Below, piece by piece: positions 58,152-64,000 of a stretch of 64,000 nucleotides of DNA. Numbering within the stretch: position 1 is the first letter of the stretch; each line of letters opens with the position of its first letter. The DNA lies in assembly GCA_026646885.1 (NCBI GenBank), contig JAPKHK010000012.1, positions 58,556-122,555 of the forward strand, given 5' to 3'. The DNA comes from Casimicrobiaceae bacterium. GTDB lineage: Bacteria > Pseudomonadota > Gammaproteobacteria > Burkholderiales > Casimicrobiaceae. The position numbers and the translations under genes are program-made. The notes below the pieces were generated by a model, which ran no database searches, was not told the origin of the DNA, and saw nothing but the letters and a program-made list of their open reading frames with translations.

Positions 58152-58375
58152 CGGTGCATCTCCGGCTGAGCCACGATGCGAGCCACGGTTGCGCCGATGC
58201 TGGCAGCAAAGGCCAGCAGCACGAACGCGCCGCGCGGTAGCACGTCCCCGAACAGCGGCACCACGACTTCCGCCGCCGTGAAGGCAGCGGCCAGCAGCGA
58301 GAAGCGGATGCTCCAGGCCCGTTGCAACACGCGCCGCCAGTCGTCCAGAAGGCAGATCTTCGGCTTGGCAGTCAT
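58148..58375 (-). CDS. Putative holin, two membrane segments
   Basis: 75 residues with two hydrophobic segments (about SIRFSLLAAAFTAAEVVVPL and GAFVLLAFAASIGATVARI) and charged ends, as in small phage holins. Its start overlaps the preceding gene's stop and its end overlaps the endolysin start, both by four bases. The start at 58375 gives a protein of the expected size. Confidence 0.75.
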   Translation of the reverse strand: MTAKPKICLLDDWRRVLQRAWSIRFSLLAAAFTAAEVVVPLFGDVLPRGAFVLLAFAASIGATVARIVAQPEMHR

Positions 58376-58677
58376 TGCACGCCTCCCATCAGCTTCAACT
58401 TGATGGCGGCCCCCACCAGCAGCGCGGCCAGGATGCCGGTGGTCACGACCTTGATGGTGGTCTGCCACGCCGTTCGGCGGGCATCGCGCCACGCTTCCAG
58501 CAGATCGCGCAGTTCGCGGATGTCCTTCGCGGCACTGCCGTTCTCTAGCCCGAGATGGGCAAGGCAACGCTCGGCTCCGCGTTCGGCGGCACGGTCGAGC
58601 AGTTCGTCGAAGTCCTCGCGGCGCAACAGGAGCATGTTTTCCACAAGGGCGGCTGATTGTTGTTCGGGTTCGGTCAT
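58372..58677 (-). CDS. Small phage membrane protein, DUF6127-like
   Basis: 101 residues: a soluble, charged N-terminal helical part (REDFDELLDRAAERGAERCL) and one C-terminal membrane segment (VVTTGILAALLVGAAIKL). Genes of this type stand next to holins in phages of proteobacteria; a role in lysis timing is possible but unproven. Confidence 0.65.
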   Translation of the reverse strand: MTEPEQQSAALVENMLLLRREDFDELLDRAAERGAERCLAHLGLENGSAAKDIRELRDLLEAWRDARRTAWQTTIKVVTTGILAALLVGAAIKLKLMGGVQ

Positions 58678-58690
58678 TGCAGGTCTCCAG

Positions 58691-58732
58691 AAATGCGAAA
58701 CCCGCCTGATGCACGTGGCACCAAGGCGGGTT
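58691..58732 (-). terminator. Hairpin between tail and lysis genes
   Basis: AACCCGCC (58699-58706) pairs with GGCGGGTT (58725-58732) around an 18-base loop. On the minus strand it is followed by a short TTTCGCATTT stretch. It may partly terminate the tail operon. Confidence 0.5.
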
Positions 58733-58756
58733 CAGGGGTGATCAGGAAGATGGGTT

Positions 58757-58978
58757 TTAGATTTCGATGATTTCCAGCGTCAAGCTGGGTGCGCCGCCTT
58801 CGATGACGTCATCACGCACGAACACCTTTTGGCCGATGGCAGTGCTGCCGCGTGCGCGGATCAGGCCGCCGCCGGGCAAGGCGACGGTCACGACGCCGGA
58901 GCCGACGCCCACTACCGTGCCCGCCTGCAATGGCGGATCAGGGATGAGTTGGCGGAACTGCTCGTAGAGGTTATGCAT
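58757..58978 (-). CDS. Small phage tail-region protein
   Basis: 73 residues from the ATG at 58978. It is a strand-rich OB-like stretch (AGTVVGVGSGVVTVALPGGG, then IGQKVFVRDDVIEG). Its start overlaps the end of the large upstream protein by eight bases. The position just after the tail hub-like gene suggests a baseplate or tail-tip accessory; function unknown. Confidence 0.7.
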   Translation of the reverse strand: MHNLYEQFRQLIPDPPLQAGTVVGVGSGVVTVALPGGGLIRARGSTAIGQKVFVRDDVIEGGAPSLTLEIIEI

Positions 58979-61010
58979 GGCTCTGCACCCCCAAGGTCTG
59001 CCAGACCTCCGGCATTCCTGCCTCGACTTGCGTCGAGCGCACGATGCCCAGCCGCCGTATCGTCGAACCTTGGCTGCCGTCCTGGTACTCGACGAACGCA
59101 CCCGGCTCGATGATCCCTGTCTCGGCCAGCACCGGCAGGCGCAGGGTCACCTCGATCTGTTGCCCGGTATCAGCCAGAACCGAGATGCCCCGCTGGCGCG
59201 CCGCAGCGGCTTCGGTGATCAGCGCATCGACCACCATCGGGGCCAGCACATCCCCGGCAGTCCCCGCCCTGGTCACCTGCCCAAGCACACCGACATCCTG
59301 ACCGGACACGAACACGCGGTTGTAGCCGGGCTTCTCTACCCAGCGCAGCGACTCGCGGGCCACCGCATCGACGGGCAGCACGAAGTCTGGCGTGACGGTG
59401 TTCCACTCCCACGGCGCGACCGGATACCGGTGGCGCACGCGGATGCTCTGGTCGGACGGGTGCGGGATCAGGTAACCCCCGGCCGCACTGGCAATGGCGA
59501 CCAGGGCTTCCATCCACGTGCCCTGCTGGGTGAACACCCCGGCAGGGACGTTCCAGTCGATCAGGCCCCAATCGATGCTCCAGCCCAACGGGATGCCGTT
59601 GAGCGTGAGTACGTCGTCCATCAACTGCCGCGCCGTGCGCGCCTGCGGTTGCTGGAAGTTCATCACCGGGGCATAGGGCGCGGCCAGTACGGCGTTGCGC
59701 CCTCTTCCGGAGATGCGGATGCTCGCGTCGCCGAACACACGCTCGCTGCTGATGCTCTCAGCCAGCACGCGAAACGGCGTGCCGTTGACGCTGGCCACCA
59801 GTTCGACCGGGCCGCCGTTGCTGCCGGGGGCGACAAGAGCTTCTGCGGCGGCGGGCAGCAGCGCATCGAAGCCCCACGTCCAGGAGGCTGCATCGAGCGC
59901 CAGTGAAAGGCTGAACACTGGCACCGGCAGGCCATCTGGCAGCCGGTGCAGGGTCACGTTGTTGATCACGAAATACACCCTCCGAACGGGAACGACCACC
60001 GGCTCCCCATCGGGAGGTGGCGGGTCGATGTGGTTTTCACAAACGAACAGCAAGTGGCTGTCCGCAGGGGCCAATGCCGCGAACAGCAGGTGGGTACTCG
60101 GCGTGTAGCAAGGTTGTGGCGCGGGCGGCTCTGGGATCACCCAGATGCTGATCCCCGGCGGTGGAGGCACGGCATCCTGATACCGGCTACGCCAACCCCA
60201 CACGAAGGCACTCGCGCTCTGAAAATCACTCCCTTGGCGCTGGGTGAGCTGCCGCGCGGTTTGCCAAGGGCTCACCCGTCCCGCGCGCTTGGTGCGGTCG
60301 CCGTCTTGATGACGAAACCCCGTCGCATCGCGCAGGCGGGACGCGTTCTGAAACAAGCTCAGTCGAGCCAATTCGAGATACGTGCCATCCTGATGCGCGA
60401 ACCACGTCAAGTCGTGGAAGGGCCAAGCCTGTTGCTGGCCCGTTCGATGCTGCGCAGGCAGCGAGGCCAAGACCGGGGGTAACCGATGATCGACGCCTTG
60501 AGGCGCGGCAATCGTGCGCCGCCAGAACGTCTTCCAGCCTGCGGGCGTTGCAGCCGCATCCTGCTGGCCCTGCTTCGCGCCGTCCTCCGTCTGCTTCGCC
60601 ACCTGCCAGAGGTGCGAAGTCCGACCCACCGTGGGACGCTGCGTGTGCGACGCGTACCTGACCTCTCCGGTGAACACGACGCCGGGCAGGCTTGCGCCAG
60701 CACCAGCCCCCACATTCAATGGCACGCTCGGGCGCAAGACCAGTGACTGCACCGTCAGGCCCGGGAGCAGGGCTAACAACTCGGCCCGTGCCGGTGGGAT
60801 GAACTTGATCGTGACGACCGGCAGCGGCAGTGTGGCCTGCACCGTCACATCGTCGCGCGGGGCGATGTAGTTGGCCCCGAACACCAAATTGGCGTCGGTG
60901 GCGGCAGGTTGATCGAAGAGCAGATCGACCAGGGGCGGACCGACGACTACGGTGACGGCGGGCGCGGGCAACGTAGCGACCAGGGTCACCTCGTTAGACA
61001 CGGCAGGCAC
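58971..61010 (-). CDS. Large phage tail/baseplate hub-like protein
   Basis: 679 residues. The N-terminal part is a strand-rich, Pro/Val-rich region with repeated ATLPLPVVTIKF-type segments. A middle region (about 125-290) is rich in W, Q, H and R with TxxLWQxAKQ-like repeats. The C-terminal 350 residues resemble tail hub/late control proteins (ESISSERVFGDASIRISGRG, QARTARQLMDDVLTLNGIPL). It probably forms part of the tail tip. No domain can be named with certainty. Confidence 0.7.
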   Translation of the reverse strand: MPAVSNEVTLVATLPAPAVTVVVGPPLVDLLFDQPAATDANLVFGANYIAPRDDVTVQATLPLPVVTIKFIPPARAELLALLPGLTVQSLVLRPSVPLNVGAGAGASLPGVVFTGEVRYASHTQRPTVGRTSHLWQVAKQTEDGAKQGQQDAAATPAGWKTFWRRTIAAPQGVDHRLPPVLASLPAQHRTGQQQAWPFHDLTWFAHQDGTYLELARLSLFQNASRLRDATGFRHQDGDRTKRAGRVSPWQTARQLTQRQGSDFQSASAFVWGWRSRYQDAVPPPPGISIWVIPEPPAPQPCYTPSTHLLFAALAPADSHLLFVCENHIDPPPPDGEPVVVPVRRVYFVINNVTLHRLPDGLPVPVFSLSLALDAASWTWGFDALLPAAAEALVAPGSNGGPVELVASVNGTPFRVLAESISSERVFGDASIRISGRGRNAVLAAPYAPVMNFQQPQARTARQLMDDVLTLNGIPLGWSIDWGLIDWNVPAGVFTQQGTWMEALVAIASAAGGYLIPHPSDQSIRVRHRYPVAPWEWNTVTPDFVLPVDAVARESLRWVEKPGYNRVFVSGQDVGVLGQVTRAGTAGDVLAPMVVDALITEAAAARQRGISVLADTGQQIEVTLRLPVLAETGIIEPGAFVEYQDGSQGSTIRRLGIVRSTQVEAGMPEVWQTLGVQSHA

Positions 61011-61013
61011 GGC

Positions 61014-61409
61014 TTACCCCAGGATGGCCGACACCATCCGGGCGTCACCGCCCAGATAGAGGTTGGTGCTGGCCAGTTTCACATCGCCATCGCCGTCGGT
61101 ACCGCTGCAATCCAGATCCAAAGCCGTGACTTCGTTGCCGTTGACCAGCCGCGCCCACGTGGCGACGCCGGTGCTGGTGATCAATCCGTCCTCCTGTTGC
61201 GTCAGGGTGAGGAGTCCGCCCGCAATCGTGCCTGCGGGCTTGGTGAGCCTGATCTCGACCAGCATCGCGCTTGCGGGCGTCGTCGCCGGGGTGGCGGGAC
61301 GCGTACCGCCGTAAATGCGCAGGCGTGCCGGGTTGGAGCCTGCGTCGAGGAAGGCCAAGGTGCCTGCCAGCCGCGCCTCGTTGTGTTCGACAGTGATGGC
61401 AACGGTCAC
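61014..61409 (-). CDS. Phage structural protein of unknown function
   Basis: 131 residues, strand-rich (VAITVEHNEARLAGTLAFLD, TITVSS-like repeats), no membrane segment. Three bases separate it from the hub-like gene and four bases overlap the upstream gene, so it belongs to the tail operon. I do not recognise the family. Confidence 0.65.
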   Translation of the reverse strand: MTVAITVEHNEARLAGTLAFLDAGSNPARLRIYGGTRPATPATTPASAMLVEIRLTKPAGTIAGGLLTLTQQEDGLITSTGVATWARLVNGNEVTALDLDCSGTDGDGDVKLASTNLYLGGDARMVSAILG

Positions 61410-62491
61410 GGCATCATCTCCGGGGGTAGGTTGTCCGCGATCACGGCGCGGTACATCTGCTTGTGGTCGTAGCTCACCACGGTGTATCGCTGCTCCGGGT
61501 CCAGCAGTTCGAATCGGTAGTTACCTCCGATGTCTGACCAGGTTTCGGCGACCAGGACGCGGGTGTTCTCGCTGATGAGTTGCACCCGCCGCACCAGCGG
61601 TTGGTTGGGTTGTCCCTTCTCCTTGACCGTTCCGACGATGAATCCTTGGCCGCTGAAGTGGATGTTCTTGCGACCGTTCGGAATTGGATGGAACTGCCAG
61701 TCGTAGCCACCACCTCGGTTCCACAGATTGCTCGACGGGCTGTTGAGACGCGACAAGTCGACCTGGGCATTGACGCCGATGTTGGCGGCGGGATTAGGCG
61801 GCACCGAGGTCGAGCCCCCGGCCAGCGGCAGGAGATCGTCGTCGGCGTTCACGCCCACCGTCGTCGGAAAAGCGGGCAAGCCAGACGGGGTGTCGCCTGC
61901 GATAGCGTGGACCCGTGCCGTGGCTCCGTACAAGAAGACGCCAGGAATCAGCTTGCCCCGGTAGGCTGCATCACCAACCTGGAACATCAGCACGCCATCC
62001 GCTTTGAACTGGAGCAGACGCGCCCACGGCACGCCGTTGGCGTCGAAGGCTCCGGTGATCACCTCGCAGCGCAAGATCAATCGCTGGCCGACATTGAACG
62101 TCGGCGCCACGTCGGCCAACCCAGCAATGGGCCTCGCCCCATCATTGACGCCACCCGTCACCCCGGCCCCGTCACCGAAACCACTGTTCCAGCGGGAAAC
62201 GCTCCAACCGCCATCGAGATGGGCGAACCGGTAGCCCTCGGAACCATTGCCGGTCGTCATCCACAGGCCGACGTGCTTGCGGGCGCTTGCGTCGGTCAGC
62301 AACTCGATATCGGCTTCGAACCAGAAATCGCCGTGGGCGGTTTCATTGAAACGCAGAATGGACTGGCTGTTGGGAGCCGAGATGTCGATGGATTGCTGCG
62401 CGCTGTTGTGCGTCGCGGACATTCCGCCCAAGACTGCGGTGTAGACGGTGGCAGGCGCCGTGGCGAAGGACTCGCTCAGCGGGTAGCTCAT
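61406..62491 (-). CDS. Phage tail-associated protein with lectin-like and carboxypeptidase-regulatory-like parts
   Basis: 361 residues. The first about 200 (FNETAHGDFWFEADIELLTD, RLILRCEVITGAFDANGVPW) look like a concanavalin-like jelly roll. The last about 95 (GFIVGTVKEKGQPNQPLVRR, VQLISENTR, YTVVSYDHKQMYRAVIADNL) resemble a carboxypeptidase-regulatory beta-sandwich. Both are common on tail fibres that contact the cell surface. Domain names are inference. Confidence 0.65.
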   Translation of the reverse strand: MSYPLSESFATAPATVYTAVLGGMSATHNSAQQSIDISAPNSQSILRFNETAHGDFWFEADIELLTDASARKHVGLWMTTGNGSEGYRFAHLDGGWSVSRWNSGFGDGAGVTGGVNDGARPIAGLADVAPTFNVGQRLILRCEVITGAFDANGVPWARLLQFKADGVLMFQVGDAAYRGKLIPGVFLYGATARVHAIAGDTPSGLPAFPTTVGVNADDDLLPLAGGSTSVPPNPAANIGVNAQVDLSRLNSPSSNLWNRGGGYDWQFHPIPNGRKNIHFSGQGFIVGTVKEKGQPNQPLVRRVQLISENTRVLVAETWSDIGGNYRFELLDPEQRYTVVSYDHKQMYRAVIADNLPPEMMP

Positions 62492-62494
62492 GGC

Positions 62495-63760
62495 TTACCT
62501 CCACGGCCCGGTGATGTCGAACGCGATCTGCGCGCCTTCGGTTTCCGAGCTGTACTGCGTCCTGACCAACAGGAACCTTCTGCCCTCCTGGCCGACGACG
62601 TTGTCGACGATGGTCTGGTCGCTGTACGGACGATCCTGGGGCATCCACAGCATTCCAGGCAGGATGCCGCGCATGTGGCCATCCTCCTGCCGCACGTAGG
62701 TGGGCAGCAGCCACAAGCTGTAGTCGGCTCCATTCGGGAACGGCGTCGGGCCCCGGCCGCAGATCTGCTGGCCGTTGTTCGTGTTCAGGGACGTGAGCCC
62801 AAACCGCACTGGGTTGCCGAGTTGGGTGTGGTTGCGCAGCAGCACCTTGCCCGTGAAGTCCAGGGACGAGACCAACCCGTAGCCGCTGAACTGGCCGGGA
62901 TAGCTCCAGTAGTTGCTCATCCCCGAGTAGTTGTCATCGGCAGCCAGCACCGTGGCGTAGTTGTCACCCGGCTTGAAGCTGATGAGGTCCCCGAAGCAGT
63001 AGCTGTTGCGGCCATACCAGCCGTAGCCCGCCGCGTTGGTACAGAAGAGGAAGAACAGGCGGTCGTCACCGATCAGCACCCAGTTGCGCCCACCGCCGCC
63101 GCTGTCACCATTGCTCTCGTACTGGGGGCCACGCGCGTGGAACCACTTGTACCAACCCCACTGGCTGGCGGTGACCTGTTTCCAGTTCTGCGTCGGGTTG
63201 TTCGGGTCATAGGGAGCCTGCGCGCCGACGATGGTGTCGATGTCCGACAGGTCTTCGACGATTCCGACGTTGGCCCACTTGGCCCAGCCCGTCGTGTAGT
63301 TGGGCGTCTTGAGGCTGTTGTCGATCAGCAGCAGGTTTTGCGGGGACTGCGGGTTCTTGCTGCGGTAGGCGGCCTTGTGAGTCGACGAGAACGGCTTCTC
63401 CCACCCCAGCGGGGCAACCTTGGCCGAGAGACTCGTCGCCGTCGTGGCGGGTGAGACGGGCGTACCGGTCACTGCATAGGTGAACGTGGTCATCGTCGCC
63501 GTCAGCACGCGGAACTGTCCGTTGTACTCGGTCTGCTCAGCGCCAGCGATCTCGACCACTTGAAATGGCCGATAGGCGTGGCCCGAGGAAATGGTCGCCG
63601 TGGCGATGCCGTCGGCGAAGGTCAACGTATCGATAGCCTTCAAGGCGAAGCCGTTGATCAGGCACGCATCGAGCATCGTCACCAGATCGCCCCAGTTGTT
63701 GGCGATCTGGGGCGCGCCGGTCATGCCGCTGCTGAAGTATTTGACGGTCAGGTCGGTCAT
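62495..63760 (-). CDS. Phage tail-region structural protein
   Basis: 421 residues. The N-terminus (KYFSSGMTGAPQIANNWGDL, VTMLDACLINGF) and the Gly/Tyr/Asn-rich body (WYGRNSYCFGDLISFKPGDN) are typical of tail proteins in betaproteobacterial siphophages. A central strand-rich region is followed by a C-terminal FDITGPWR. Three bases separate it from the downstream gene. No enzymatic motif seen. Confidence 0.65.
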   Translation of the reverse strand: MTDLTVKYFSSGMTGAPQIANNWGDLVTMLDACLINGFALKAIDTLTFADGIATATISSGHAYRPFQVVEIAGAEQTEYNGQFRVLTATMTTFTYAVTGTPVSPATTATSLSAKVAPLGWEKPFSSTHKAAYRSKNPQSPQNLLLIDNSLKTPNYTTGWAKWANVGIVEDLSDIDTIVGAQAPYDPNNPTQNWKQVTASQWGWYKWFHARGPQYESNGDSGGGGRNWVLIGDDRLFFLFCTNAAGYGWYGRNSYCFGDLISFKPGDNYATVLAADDNYSGMSNYWSYPGQFSGYGLVSSLDFTGKVLLRNHTQLGNPVRFGLTSLNTNNGQQICGRGPTPFPNGADYSLWLLPTYVRQEDGHMRGILPGMLWMPQDRPYSDQTIVDNVVGQEGRRFLLVRTQYSSETEGAQIAFDITGPWR

Positions 63761-63807
63761 AGGAAGTCCTGCGAGAAGGGTTCAAAGATCAGGGGGCACC
63801 CACACCA

Positions 63808-64000
63808 TCAGGGCGTGTCGACGTCGCCGCGAATCAGCAACGTGAAGTGGTCGTCGGGCACGGATTCGGGCCCCTGCTGGACGGTGCGCACCACCCACAC
63901 CGGGAACTGGCTGCCGATGGTGTTGAAGCGCAGCACGTTGCCGGTGGCCCAGCCGTTGCCCCAGCCGAGCGCGGGCAGACGGAAGTACGGCACGCCGGTC
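63808..64000 (-). CDS. Phage tail-region protein, cut by window edge
   Basis: The visible C-terminal 64 residues (FRLPALGWGNGWATGNVLRF, NTIGSQFPVWVVRTVQQ) continue past the right edge. The 47-base gap to the next gene and the same direction place it in the tail operon. Function unknown. Confidence 0.7.
   Translation of the reverse strand, partial: TGVPYFRLPALGWGNGWATGNVLRFNTIGSQFPVWVVRTVQQGPESVPDDHFTLLIRGDVDTP

Noticed and set aside
61580..63454. A 624-codon open frame antisense to tail genes
   Set aside because: The minus-strand frames form a tight operon with short overlaps and phage-like proteins; the antisense frame has none of this.

Overview
The window reads as a chromosome segment of a GC-rich betaproteobacterium. 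The pcnB-folK-dNK-panBCD and clpS-clpA orders, the cold-shock gene facing clpS, and the flavocytochrome c sulfide dehydrogenase genes fit a sulfur-oxidising Nitrosomonadales/Rhodocyclales-type organism. The genus cannot be fixed from the sequence alone.

Region 1 (1-23.1 kb) is housekeeping DNA. It holds the 3' part of an S9 peptidase gene, an EamA transporter, an unrecognised gene, and the leftward operon pcnB-folK-deoxynucleoside kinase-panB-panC-panD (RNA polyadenylation, folate, pantothenate). These are followed by icd, cspA, clpS-clpA and a four-gene redox cluster: tetrahaem NapC/NirT-type cytochrome, haem-binding ethylbenzene-dehydrogenase-like protein, and the FccA and FccB subunits of flavocytochrome c. 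Then come an RraA-like gene, aceA behind a long structured leader that ends in a terminator-like hairpin, thpR, a mercaptopyruvate-type sulfurtransferase, a second EamA transporter, a Rieske oxygenase and glk.

Region 2 (23.1-41.8 kb) is a storage-carbon locus. A DUF2934 gene sits behind an FNR-type promoter. It is followed by glgB (opposite strand), glgC, two GH57 amylase/glucanotransferase genes, class I fructose-bisphosphate aldolase, glgP and glgA. Facing these on the minus strand is ackA-xfp-lpxR, and then a lipoprotein metallo-hydrolase gene. Together they could build glycogen, degrade it to sugar phosphates, and use phosphoketolase plus acetate kinase to make ATP and acetate, which would suit oxygen-limited life.

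Region 3 (42.0-48.6 kb) is a mosaic of small mobile modules: a broken Fic gene, two nearly identical HigBA toxin-antitoxin copies, a third toxin-antitoxin pair with a frameshifted toxin, fused gene fragments, and a truncated large serine recombinase. They are separated by repeats that carry the 3' end of a tmRNA (ssrA)-like gene or its T-arm. This looks like repeated integration at ssrA with rearrangement; no intact ssrA is present.

Region 4 (48.7-64 kb) is a defence island joined to a prophage. A complete type II CBASS operon runs leftward (Cap4 SAVED nuclease, CD-NTase, Cap2 E2-E1, Cap3 JAB protease, each joined by a 4-base overlap). A lower-GC restriction-modification system follows, with a small ribbon-helix-helix-like protein in front of the methyltransferase. 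Then come leftward prophage lysis genes (holin, endolysin, Rz with nested Rz1) and tail genes that run off the right edge.
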